DNA from: Verrucomicrobiota bacterium
Lineage (GTDB): Bacteria > Verrucomicrobiota > Kiritimatiellia > CAIVKH01
Reading direction: 5' to 3'
NCBI GenBank assembly: GCA_024233345.1
Contig: JACKPT010000012.1
Location: 56,336-120,335 of the forward strand
Length of the DNA stretch: 64,000 nt
The position numbers were made by a program, and so were the translations under genes. The notes under the pieces are model-generated. The model did no database searches and had not been told where the DNA came from. It worked only from the letters and a program-made list of their open reading frames with translations. Positions 30,001 through 37,589 of this stretch are shown in pieces (the stretch's first letter is position 1; each line of letters starts with the position of its first letter).

Positions 30001-33000
30001 AACGAGACGATCGCGGCCGGCTCGACCCATGTGTACAGCCTGATCCTGACCGGTCAACTGAGCACGGCGGTGCTCGACGGCTCGGTGACGGTGAGCGTGT
30101 GCGGAGCCACCGCGCAGATCCCGCAGGCGGGCGAAGGGCTCTACAACCTCGCGACGATCTCGGTGGGGACCAACAACACCGAGATCAGCGATGACGCGTG
30201 CGGTGAGATCCCGCCGGTGCTGATCACCGAGAAGAGCTTCGACCTGGCCAGCGAGCCGGATCTCAACGGGAACTTCAGCGCGAGCTACACCGTGACCATG
30301 CGGAACGTGGGCGGTCGGTCGACGACCTACAACCTGACCGACACCCCGGCGCCGGATGTGAACATCACGGTGAACGGAGCGGTGGTGACCAACTACGCGG
30401 ACCTGAGCTTCACCAATGCGGGTCCGTACACCCTGGCCACCGGCGAGAGCATCGCCGCCGGGGCGACCCACACCTACAACCTGACCCTGGATCTGACTCT
30501 GGGCGATGGGATCCTCGCGGGCACCCAACTGGTGAGCGAATGCGTCTCGGGCGATTTCGGGTTCGAAGCCAACGCGGGCCTGTTCAACCAGATCGTGACC
30601 GTCTACGGGACCAACAACTTCAGCGTGACCAACACCGCCTGCGGTGAGATCCCGCCGTTCGTGGTGCCGTTCAAGACCTTTGTGGATGCGACGACGCCGG
30701 ATATCGATGGCAACTTCGTGGCGACCTACACCATCACCATGGTGAACGTGGGCGGGGTGGGCACGACCTACAACCTGACCGATACCCCGGATCCCGATCC
30801 CAACGTGATCGTCAATGGAGCAACCCTCAGCGGTTATGCAAGTGACGTGTTCACCAATGCCGGTCCCTATACTCTGGCCACCGGTGAACCGATCGGCGCG
30901 GGTTCCAACCACGTCTACACCCTGGCCGTCGACCTGACCCTGGGCGACGGTATCCTCGCGGGTACCCAGACCGTGAGCACCTGCGCGTCGGATGCCGGCG
31001 GGTTCCAGGCGAACAACGGCCTGTTCAACGAAGTGACCCTGGTGTTCGGGACCAACGACACCACGATCACCACCAACGACTGCGGCGAGATCCCGCCGTA
31101 CCTGGTGCCGTTCAAGACCTTCGTGTCGGCGTCGGAGCCTGACCTCGACGGGAACTTCAGCGCGACCTACACGATGACCATGATCAACGTGGGCGGGCTG
31201 CCGACGACCTACAACCTGACCGACACCCCGGCGCCGGATGTGAACATCACGGTCAACGGAGCGGAAGTGAGCGGTTACGCGACCCTGAGCTTCACCAACG
31301 CGGGTCCGTACACCCTGGCCACAGCGGAGCCGATCGGGGTGGGTTCGAACCACGTCTACACCCTGACCCTGGATCTGACCCTGGGCGAGGGGATCCTCGC
31401 GGGTACCCAACTGGTGAGCGAATGTGTATCGGGTAACTTCGGGTTCGAAGCCAACGCGGGTCTGTTCAACCAGATCGTGACGGTGTACGGAACCAACGAC
31501 GTGACCATCACCAACACCGCGTGCGGCGAGGTGCCTCCGGTGATCGTGTTCGACAAGACGTTCGTATCGGCGAGCCCGGCCGCGACCAACGGCGAGTTCG
31601 TGATCACCTACCACGTGAGCGTGTTCAACGCGGGTGCCTCGTCCGGGTTCTACGACCTGGAAGACACCCCGAACCCTGACACCAACGTGACGATCAGCGG
31701 TGGAACGGTGAGCGGATACGTGACCAACCTGCTGGCAGGTCCGGGGACCTACTTCCTCGCCACCAACGAGACGATCGCGGCGGGAGCGACCCACACCTAC
31801 GTGCTGGCCCTGACCGGCACCCTGAGCCAGGCGGTGCTCGACGGCGCGGCGTTCGTCTCCGAATGTGCAAGCGGCCAGGGCGGGTTCACGCCCGAGTTCG
31901 GTCTGTACAACGAAGCGACGATCACCTACGGGACCAACGACACCACGGTGACCACCAACGCGTGCGGTAACATCCCGCCGGTGCTGACCATCACCAAGGA
32001 CTTCGTGTCGGCCTCGGAAGCGGATACCAACGGTCTGTTCACGGTGGCCTACACCATCACGGTGGACAACAGCGGGGGAACCGAAGAGATCTACGACCTG
32101 CTCGACCTGCCTGGTCCGGATACCAATGTGACGGTACTGGGTCTTTCGGTGAGCGGTCACCTCGCCCTCGGGTTCACCGGTCCCGGCCCGTATGACTTCG
32201 TGACCAACGAGACGATCGCGGCCGGCTCGACCCATGTGTACAGCCTGATCCTGACCGGTCAACTGAGCACGGCGGTGCTCGACGGCTCGGTGACGGTGAG
32301 CGTGTGCGGAGCCACCGCGCAGATCCCGCAGGCGGGCGAAGGGCTCTACAACCTCGCGACGATCTCGGTGGGGACCAACAACACCGAGATCAGCGATGAC
32401 GCGTGCGGTGAGATCCCGCCGGTGCTGATCACCGAGAAGAGCTTCGACCTGGCCAGCGAGCCGGATCTCAACGGGAACTTCAGCGCGAGCTACACCGTGA
32501 CCATGCGGAACGTGGGCGGTCGGTCGACGACCTACAACCTGACCGACACCCCGGCGCCGGATGTGAACATCACGGTGAACGGAGCGGTGGTGACCAACTA
32601 CGCGGACCTGAGCTTCACCAATGCGGGTCCGTACACCCTGGCCACCGGCGAGAGCATCGCCGCAGGGGCGACCCACACCTACAACCTGACCCTTGATCTG
32701 ACCCTGGGCGATGGGATCCTCGCGGGCACCCAACTGGTGAGCGAATGCGTCTCGGGTGCGTTCGGGTTCGAAGCCAACGCGGGCCTGTTCAACCAGATCG
32801 TGACCGTCTACGGGACCAACGACCTGACCATCACCAACACCGCCTGCGGTGAGATCCCGCCGATGCTGATCATCGATAAGACATTTGTGAGTGTTTCGGA
32901 TCTCGACGGGTTTGGAAACTTCACCGCGACGTATGAGGTAGTGGTCGCCAATGTGGGTGGAACGCCGACGACCTATGTGCTCGATGACACCCCGAACCCG

Positions 33001-36000
33001 GATGGCGAAGTGACAATCCATGGTGTGGTCGTGACCGGGTACACCAATCTTTCACTCAGCGGTCCCGGGGCCTATGCCCTCGCGACCAACGAACCGATCG
33101 CAGCGGTGACCAATCATGTATATATACTCGCGGTCCGCGGAACCTTGAGTCCGGAAGCGATGGCGGGTACGGCCTCGGTCAGCCTGTGCGGTGCCAGCCA
33201 GCAGGTTCCGGTGGCCGGTGAAGGCCTGTTCAATGAAGCGGCGGTGGTCTATGGAACCAATGATACCCGCATTACCGATAGCGATTGTGGCGATCTCCCG
33301 CCGATTCCGCGGTATGATCTGGTCAAGACTCTGATCAGTCCGACCAACCACAATGCGGTGATCGGCGAAGAGTTCGTATTCAGTCTCGCAGTGAGTAATA
33401 GCGGAGATGTTGCCCTCGGAACGGTGCCGCTGGTGGATACCTTCGATACCAACCTGCTCGCGTTTGTGTCGGCAACGCCGTCCGAAGATGCCTCGAGTCC
33501 GGGCAGTCTGAGCTGGACCAATATTGGTCCGCTGGGCCTTGGTCAGACCGCTTCGGTCACGGTGCGGTTTACCGCGGTGAATCTGGGAACCGGTACGAAT
33601 ACCGTGGTGGCAACCCCGGTTACCACCAATGGGATTCCGCTGCCGCCGCAGACATCCAGTGTGCCGCATACCGCCTCGGCCTCGTCCATTTCGGGTAGTG
33701 TCTTCTATGATGCCAATGTCGACGGTATCTTTGACCCCGAAGACATCACGAATGGTATCTCCGGGGTGACCATCACCCTGTTGGATGCCACCAACGGCGT
33801 GGTTGGGGTTACCACCACGGATGTGAATGGCGCCTATACCTTCACCAATCTGGCGGCGGGATCCTATACCGTGCAGGAAACCGATCCCCAGAACTTCTAC
33901 AGTACTGCGGATATCGTTCCGCCGAATGACAACCTCATTCCGGTGAATCTTGGAGTCAATGAGGACAGCACCGGTAACGACTTCCTCGATGGCGAATATG
34001 CCTCGGTAGGCGACTTTGTCTGGCAGGAACTTGGAACGCCGAACGGCATTCAGGACATCAGTGAAACCGGCCCACAGACCGGGGTTCGCGTCACCCTGTA
34101 TGACACCAACAATGTGGTCATTGGGATCACGACCTCCTCGGTGCAGTTGGTAAATCTGGGTGAGTATGGCTTTACCAATGTGGTGCCGGGCGATTACTAC
34201 ATCATGGTTTCCCGTCCCCTCGGATTCGGATTCACCGAGCAGTTTGTGGGAACCAACACTGCGATCGACAGCGATGTGGATATTCTCACCATGAAGACCC
34301 CGGTCTTCACCCTGCTGCCGGGACAGAACGAAACCACCATTGATGCGGGCCTGTATGAGTTCGTCAACCTGGCCCAGGTGGCGGCGTTCAGCGGTGGTAT
34401 GGAGCAGGGTCAACCGACCCTTCGGTGGACCACCGATTCGGAAGTTGGCACCGCCGGCTGGTACATCGAGCGGAGCGAGGACGGTTTGACTTGGACCCGG
34501 GTCAGTGACTACCTGCCCTCGTCGGGTGGCATGCAACTCGGTGCGGACTATGTGTGGGTCGATGTCTCGGCCAAGGTCGGCCACGGCTACCGCTATCAGT
34601 TGATCGAAGTAGAAGCTCAAGGTGCTATGCGGCCGTATGGTCCTTATGAGATCACCTTCAAGGCTTCCCGTAGCGGTCGTGCCAGTCTGTCGGTATCCGC
34701 AGATGCAGCCTATGGATGGGACGTTCATGCGTTGCCGGCTGCGGCTTCGCCGGTGACCCGCATGAGCCTGGTTCAGGATGAGTCCTCAGATGCGGTGAAG
34801 GTTGCTGTATCCGGTTCCGGATTTGTCCGGATTTCCGAGGCCTCGATTGCGTCGATTCTCGGAATCCCGGCAACGGATCTTGCCAACAGTCCTCTGCGGT
34901 TGTTGAATCTTGGAATCGAGGTTCCAATGGTGCGGGAAGCGGGTGACGTGGTGTTCTATGCACACGCTTATCAAAACCAGTTCACCCTCGAGAATATCTA
35001 TCGAATTGAGATTGGAGCTGGTTCGGAATTGGCGAGTGCTGAAGGTGCACCGAGCGCAGTGAACGCGACCGAGTCCTTCCTCGATACCGTGGTGGCGGAA
35101 CGCAATCTGATTCTGCGCTCGGATATCTTCTCTGATGCTTCGGATGACCTCTGGTTGTGGTCGATGATCATCAGCGGGATGAGAAATGAATTCTCCACAT
35201 CCATTGATCTGCCGAATGTTGTTCCGGCCTCTGGCGGACAACTGATGGTTGCGCTCAAGGGTGCGGTCGCCTCGGCGGGGCGCTATGCTCACCGTGCAGA
35301 AATCCTTCTGAACGGTCAGCTTCTGGGGACGGTAGACTTCAACGGTCTGGAGCGAGTTGAGGCAACCCTGGATGTGCCGGCTGGGCTCATGGTGAGTGGT
35401 GCGAACATGATGACTGTGCGCAGCGCTCCGCCGGCAGGAACCGCTTATGATACCTTCTATGTGGATCGTGCGGAGATCACCTATGAGCGGGGTCTGATTG
35501 CGGTGGAAGATCAGCTTGAGTTTACCCTGACGGAAGGCCCGGCGGTTGTCGGTGGCCTGTCCGGTTCGGATGCTGAAGTCTGGCTGGTCAGTGATGCCTG
35601 GAATCCTGTGCAGATCACCGGCGGTGAGATGGTTGACAATGGAGCGAGTTGGAGTCTTGCCTTCGATGCTCCGGTAGCTGGTCGGTATGCAGTCCGGGTA
35701 TCCGGAAGCGAAGATTCGCCGTCCAACCTCACGGGGTGGATGGAGAGCGATCTGAAGTCCACCGGCCATCGAATCGACTATCTGGTCATTTATGGCGAAG
35801 GTTTGGCGGCGGGTGCGGAAGCCCTGGCAGCCGACCGGTCCGCCAAGGGCTTGGCGTCCAAGGTGGTTTCGGTTGATGAGATCTTCAACAGCTTCAACCA
35901 TGGCATTCGCGATCCTCGGGCCATCAAGAGCTTCCTCGGTTATGCTTATCGGATGTGGGCTCAGGCGCCCCGGTATGTGGCTCTGGCCGGCGCGGGTTCG

Positions 36001-37209
36001 ATCGATTACCATGATAACCTTGGCCAAGGCGAATGCTTGGTCCCAGCCCTTCCGGTTGGTGGCAAGTATGGTGTCTTTGCTTCCGATAATCGCCTTGGCG
36101 ATGTCAACGGTGATGGCCTGTCTGAGTATGCAGTGGGCCGCATTCCTGTCCGTAGCGCCGAGCAGTTGGCGAGCTATGTAGCCAAACTGCAGGCCTTTGA
36201 GGTCGGAGGCGCCTGGCGTGACCAGGTGGCAATCCTGACTGATAACTCGGACCAGGGCGGAAACTATGTCGCGCTTGCGGATACGCTGGCAGGATTGATC
36301 GACAATCATGCCATTGCCCGCATGGATGCGGAAGTGGTGGGGGCCTTAGCCGCCCGTGATCAGTGGATCGGGCACCTGAACTCGGGATATGAGTTGGGAC
36401 TCTATATCGGTCATGGCACTGTTCAGCGCATGGCCGAAGAAGGCCTGTTGCTGAATTCTGATGTGAGCGGATTGGGCAACCAATCCTCAGCCGGTGTGGT
36501 CGGCGCCTTTGGTTGTCTGATGGGTGTTCACGGGATGCCGGGCACGGTCAGCGTTGGCGAACAATTGGTTCTGTCCGCAGGCGGTGCCTCCGCCGTAATC
36601 GGTTCCGGAACCATGGTGAATAGCGCGGATAGCCAACTGATTGCAGAAAGCCTGGTGGCAGCGACCTATCAGCAAGGTGTGGCAAGGCTCGGAGATGCCT
36701 GGCTGAACGCCAAGGCCCAGGCCACGGCCGCCGGCCGAAGCCAAGTCGCGGAAGCCTACCAACTGCTGGGCGATCCCGCGACCGCCATGGGGTCGGCAAC
36801 CGCGTCCCGCGGTGGCCCGGCCGTCGCTCCGGCCCGCGGTGAGTTCGGGGAATGGCTGGCCTGGGCATTTGCCCCGGCTTGGCACGACCTCGGCTTGGTT
36901 GGTGGGCTTTACGAGAATCCTGACAAGGACAGCCTGAACAACTGGGAGGAATTCATTGCCGGAACCGATCCCGACGATCAGAGCTCCGAGTTCGTGGTGC
37001 TTGAGGTCATGATTGCCGCTGATGGACGGGTGACCCTGAACTGGCCTTCCGTGGCTGGCCGGTCTTATCGCATTGAGCGAGCGGCCCTGTCCGATGGCCG
37101 CTACGAGGTCATCGCCGAGCAGGTCTCGGCCAGTGGTACCGGAGAAAACCTCTGGGTGGATGAAGATCCGATTACCGAGGCCGCCTACTATCGGGTGCTC
37201 GTGTACTGA
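22975..37209 (+). CDS. Giant secreted protein, C-terminal part with gingipain-type (C25) peptidase
   Basis: Continuation of the gene starting at 13524; 22975 is only the first start available in this frame (4,744 residues). In order: SdrD-B units (to about residue 350), about 21 DUF11-like units of 147 residues (about 24043-33300), another DUF11 unit (KTLISPTNHNAVIGEEFVFS), SdrD-B units near 33.7 and 34.0 kb, a beta-rich linker (LRWTTDSEVGTAGWYIERSE), a C25 N-terminal module (VAVSGSGFVRISEASIASIL), and the C25 catalytic region with His4480 in YIGHGT and Cys4514 in GCLMG. A TSP3-like motif (NNWEEFIAGTDPDD) and a terminal beta module (NWPSVAGRSYRIERA) close the protein. No T9SS-type tail or PEP-CTERM is evident. 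Likely exported and self-associated with the cell surface. An intrinsic terminator follows. Confidence 0.88.
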   Translation: MVPPNDNRIPVTLTSGTDVVDRDFYDVPFLGISGSVFEDENGNGAFDPVDLTQGITNVVVTLFDENTNVIGVTTTDVSGAYAFTNIAPGSYTVVETDPDGYFSTGDIDGAPFNEISVTLTASGPSTGNDFLDARPGEIGDFVWDDLNGNGIQDGGEPGITNVTVDLYDSQTNLIDSVLTDGLGGYLFTNVAPTSGYVVVFGQPSGYVFTLQNQGTNSAVDSDVDATGSTAPITITSGQSDLTIDAGLYIPARISGSVFLDVDADGLFDPEDTNGISPVVVTLLDDATNVVGVTTTGVDGAYAFTNLAPGTYTVVETDPAGYFSTADVVPPNDNQIPVTVVSGSDITGRDFLDAEAPTPLFDKVFVEASEPDVDGNFTATYLMTAINPGGSALLYDLSDTPSPDTNVIVNGATVSGFASLVFTNAGPYVLASNETLAAYATNVYELTLDLTLSEGVLAGTQLVTTCLSGAGGFQANYGLFNEATLTYGTNDTTITTNDCGEIPPYLVPFKTFVSASEPDLDGNFSATYTMTMINVGGLPTTYNLTDTPAPDVNITVNGAEVSGYATLSFTNAGPYTLATAEPIGVGSNHVYSLTLDLTLGEGILAGTQLVSECVSGNFGFEANAGLFNQIVTVYGTNDVTITNTACGEVPPVIVFDKTFVSASPAATNGEFVITYHVSVFNAGASSGFYDLEDTPNPDTNVTISGGTVSGYVTNLLAGPGTYFLATNETIAAGATHTYVLALTGTLSQAVLDGAAFVSECASGQGGFTPEFGLYNEATITYGTNDTTVTTNACGNIPPVLTITKDFVSASEADTNGLFTVAYTITVDNSGGTEEIYDLLDLPGPDTNVTVLGLSVSGHLALGFTGPGPYDFVTNETIAAGSTHVYSLILTGQLSTAVLDGSVTVSVCGATAQIPQAGEGLYNLATISVGTNNTEISDDACGEIPPVLITEKSFDLASEPDLNGNFSASYTVTMRNVGGRSTTYNLTDTPAPDVNITVNGAVVTNYADLSFTNAGPYTLATGESIAAGATHTYNLTLDLTLGDGILAGTQLVSECVSGDFGFEANAGLFNQIVTVYGTNNFSVTNTACGEIPPFVVPFKTFVDATTPDIDGNFVATYTITMVNVGGVGTTYNLTDTPDPDPNVIVNGATLSGYASDVFTNAGPYTLATGEPIGAGSNHVYTLAVDLTLGDGILAGTQTVSTCASDAGGFQANNGLFNEVTLVFGTNDTTITTNDCGEIPPYLVPFKTFVSASEPDLDGNFSATYTMTMINVGGLPTTYNLTDTPAPDVNITVNGAEVSGYATLSFTNAGPYTLATAEPIGVGSNHVYSLTLDLTLGEGILAGTQLVSECVSGNFGFEANAGLFNQIVTVYGTNDVTITNTACGEVPPVIVFDKTFVSASPAATNGEFVITYHVSVFNAGASSGFYDLEDTPNPDTNVTISGGTVSGYVTNLLAGPGTYFLATNETIAAGATHTYVLALTGTLSQAVLDGAAFVSECASGQGGFTPEFGLYNEATITYGTNDTTVTTNACGNIPPVLTITKDFVSASEADTNGLFTVAYTITVDNSGGTEEIYDLLDLPGPDTNVTVLGLSVSGHLALGFTGPGPYDFVTNETIAAGSTHVYSLILTGQLSTAVLDGSVTVSVCGATAQIPQAGEGLYNLATISVGTNNTEISDDACGEIPPVLITEKSFDLASEPDLNGNFSASYTVTMRNVGGRSTTYNLTDTPAPDVNITVNGAVVTNYADLSFTNAGPYTLATGESIAAGATHTYNLTLDLTLGDGILAGTQLVSECVSGAFGFEANAGLFNQIVTVYGTNNFSVTNTACGEIPPFVVPFKTFVDATTPDIDGNFVATYTITMVNVGGVGTTYNLTDTPDPDPNVIVNGATLSGYASDVFTNAGPYTLATGEPIGAGSNHVYTLAVDLTLGDGILAGTQTVSTCASDAGGFQANNGLFNEVTLVFGTNDTTITTNDCGEIPPYLVPFKTFVSASEPDLDGNFSATYTMTMINVGGLPTTYNLTDTPAPDVNITVNGAEVSGYATLSFTNAGPYTLATAEPIGVGSNHVYSLTLDLTLGEGILAGTQLVSECVSGNFGFEANAGLFNQIVTVYGTNDVTITNTACGEVPPVIVFDKTFVSASPAATNGEFVITYHVSVFNAGASSGFYDLEDTPNPDTNVTISGGTVSGYVTNLLAGPGTYFLATNETIAAGATHTYVLALTGTLSQAVLDGAAFVSECASGQGGFTPEFGLYNEATITYGTNDTTVTTNACGNIPPVLTITKDFVSASEADTNGLFTVAYTITVDNSGGTEEIYDLLDLPGPDTNVTVLGLSVSGHLALGFTGPGPYDFVTNETIAAGSTHVYSLILTGQLSTAVLDGSVTVSVCGATAQIPQAGEGLYNLATISVGTNNTEISDDACGEIPPVLITEKSFDLASEPDLNGNFSASYTVTMRNVGGRSTTYNLTDTPAPDVNITVNGAVVTNYADLSFTNAGPYTLATGESIAAGATHTYNLTLDLTLGDGILAGTQLVSECVSGDFGFEANAGLFNQIVTVYGTNNFSVTNTACGEIPPFVVPFKTFVDATTPDIDGNFVATYTITMVNVGGVGTTYNLTDTPDPDPNVIVNGATLSGYASDVFTNAGPYTLATGEPIGAGSNHVYTLAVDLTLGDGILAGTQTVSTCASDAGGFQANNGLFNEVTLVFGTNDTTITTNDCGEIPPYLVPFKTFVSASEPDLDGNFSATYTMTMINVGGLPTTYNLTDTPAPDVNITVNGAEVSGYATLSFTNAGPYTLATAEPIGVGSNHVYTLTLDLTLGEGILAGTQLVSECVSGNFGFEANAGLFNQIVTVYGTNDVTITNTACGEVPPVIVFDKTFVSASPAATNGEFVITYHVSVFNAGASSGFYDLEDTPNPDTNVTISGGTVSGYVTNLLAGPGTYFLATNETIAAGATHTYVLALTGTLSQAVLDGAAFVSECASGQGGFTPEFGLYNEATITYGTNDTTVTTNACGNIPPVLTITKDFVSASEADTNGLFTVAYTITVDNSGGTEEIYDLLDLPGPDTNVTVLGLSVSGHLALGFTGPGPYDFVTNETIAAGSTHVYSLILTGQLSTAVLDGSVTVSVCGATAQIPQAGEGLYNLATISVGTNNTEISDDACGEIPPVLITEKSFDLASEPDLNGNFSASYTVTMRNVGGRSTTYNLTDTPAPDVNITVNGAVVTNYADLSFTNAGPYTLATGESIAAGATHTYNLTLDLTLGDGILAGTQLVSECVSGAFGFEANAGLFNQIVTVYGTNDLTITNTACGEIPPMLIIDKTFVSVSDLDGFGNFTATYEVVVANVGGTPTTYVLDDTPNPDGEVTIHGVVVTGYTNLSLSGPGAYALATNEPIAAVTNHVYILAVRGTLSPEAMAGTASVSLCGASQQVPVAGEGLFNEAAVVYGTNDTRITDSDCGDLPPIPRYDLVKTLISPTNHNAVIGEEFVFSLAVSNSGDVALGTVPLVDTFDTNLLAFVSATPSEDASSPGSLSWTNIGPLGLGQTASVTVRFTAVNLGTGTNTVVATPVTTNGIPLPPQTSSVPHTASASSISGSVFYDANVDGIFDPEDITNGISGVTITLLDATNGVVGVTTTDVNGAYTFTNLAAGSYTVQETDPQNFYSTADIVPPNDNLIPVNLGVNEDSTGNDFLDGEYASVGDFVWQELGTPNGIQDISETGPQTGVRVTLYDTNNVVIGITTSSVQLVNLGEYGFTNVVPGDYYIMVSRPLGFGFTEQFVGTNTAIDSDVDILTMKTPVFTLLPGQNETTIDAGLYEFVNLAQVAAFSGGMEQGQPTLRWTTDSEVGTAGWYIERSEDGLTWTRVSDYLPSSGGMQLGADYVWVDVSAKVGHGYRYQLIEVEAQGAMRPYGPYEITFKASRSGRASLSVSADAAYGWDVHALPAAASPVTRMSLVQDESSDAVKVAVSGSGFVRISEASIASILGIPATDLANSPLRLLNLGIEVPMVREAGDVVFYAHAYQNQFTLENIYRIEIGAGSELASAEGAPSAVNATESFLDTVVAERNLILRSDIFSDASDDLWLWSMIISGMRNEFSTSIDLPNVVPASGGQLMVALKGAVASAGRYAHRAEILLNGQLLGTVDFNGLERVEATLDVPAGLMVSGANMMTVRSAPPAGTAYDTFYVDRAEITYERGLIAVEDQLEFTLTEGPAVVGGLSGSDAEVWLVSDAWNPVQITGGEMVDNGASWSLAFDAPVAGRYAVRVSGSEDSPSNLTGWMESDLKSTGHRIDYLVIYGEGLAAGAEALAADRSAKGLASKVVSVDEIFNSFNHGIRDPRAIKSFLGYAYRMWAQAPRYVALAGAGSIDYHDNLGQGECLVPALPVGGKYGVFASDNRLGDVNGDGLSEYAVGRIPVRSAEQLASYVAKLQAFEVGGAWRDQVAILTDNSDQGGNYVALADTLAGLIDNHAIARMDAEVVGALAARDQWIGHLNSGYELGLYIGHGTVQRMAEEGLLLNSDVSGLGNQSSAGVVGAFGCLMGVHGMPGTVSVGEQLVLSAGGASAVIGSGTMVNSADSQLIAESLVAATYQQGVARLGDAWLNAKAQATAAGRSQVAEAYQLLGDPATAMGSATASRGGPAVAPARGEFGEWLAWAFAPAWHDLGLVGGLYENPDKDSLNNWEEFIAGTDPDDQSSEFVVLEVMIAADGRVTLNWPSVAGRSYRIERAALSDGRYEVIAEQVSASGTGENLWVDEDPITEAAYYRVLVY
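24481..32860 (+). repeat. Near-identical 2,205-bp tandem blocks (three full, one partial)
   Basis: The same point in the unit (TGGTGCCGTTCAAGACC) recurs at 24488, 26693, 28898 and 31103, exactly 2,205 bp apart. Each block holds five 147-residue domains starting with PFKTFVSASEPDLDG, FDKTFVSASPAATNG, ITKDFVSASEADTNG, TEKSFDLASEPDLNG and PFKTFVDATTPDIDG. The fourth block stops after its fourth domain. Each domain has two Cys about 34 residues apart, the second usually in a CGEIPP motif. Blocks 1 and 3 share variants (GDFGFEAN; GCCGCCGGGG), and blocks 2 and 4 share the alternatives (GAFGFEAN; GCCGCAGGGG), so a 4,410-bp dimer was duplicated. Confidence 0.93.
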
Positions 37210-37589
37210 CCCGATCTCAGGTGTTATTCCTTCGCCGAGGGCCGCTGATTCTCTGGATCAGCGGCCCTTTTCTTGTTTCCCCCTGGCCTGACAGGCTTGC
37301 AACGATTCTCCCTGCCAAATCTTAAAGCTGAGAAGCTGGCGCAAGAAGAAACGTTTTAATGACCGCAGTGGGTACCTTCTTCGTCGGTTTTGTGTAAGGA
37401 ATTCCTGTCACTTCCGAAGGTTGGTGTACTTCGGATATTTTTTCTTAACCTATTCATTAACAGATTATTGCGTAGTCGGTATGTTTTTCGGAATTGTGCC
37501 GATAAAAACAAACACACTTTGTTCAAGAAGGGCCCTGATTGGTTGGCAAGCTTTCTGCTCTATAGGTTGCGGAACTTGAGGGGAAAAGC
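37210..37589. other. Intergenic region between the giant gene and the 841-residue C25 gene
   Basis: 380 bp with no gene. It starts with the strong terminator at 37239-37278. The remainder is more AT-rich than its neighbours and probably holds the promoter of the next gene; no well-matched -35/-10 pair could be fixed. A GAGGGG run about 8 nt before ATG 37590 is the ribosome site. Confidence 0.5.
37239..37278 (+). terminator. Intrinsic terminator after the giant gene
   Basis: GGGCCGCTGAT (37239-37249) pairs perfectly over 11 bp with ATCAGCGGCCC (37257-37267) around a 7-nt loop and is followed by TTTTCTTGTTT. It lies 30 bp after the stop at 37207-37209. Confidence 0.9.

Noticed and set aside
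17674..32860. CRISPR-like regular repetition
   Set aside because: The periods (312 and 2,205 bp) are in-frame coding repeats with no unique spacers.
22963..33021. A 3,352-codon open frame on the minus strand opposite the giant gene
   Set aside because: It is the regular shadow of a repeated, codon-biased sense gene: the 2,205-bp period copies the absence of stops. It has no signal, motif or ribosome site, and its product is a His/Arg/Val-rich low-complexity chain.
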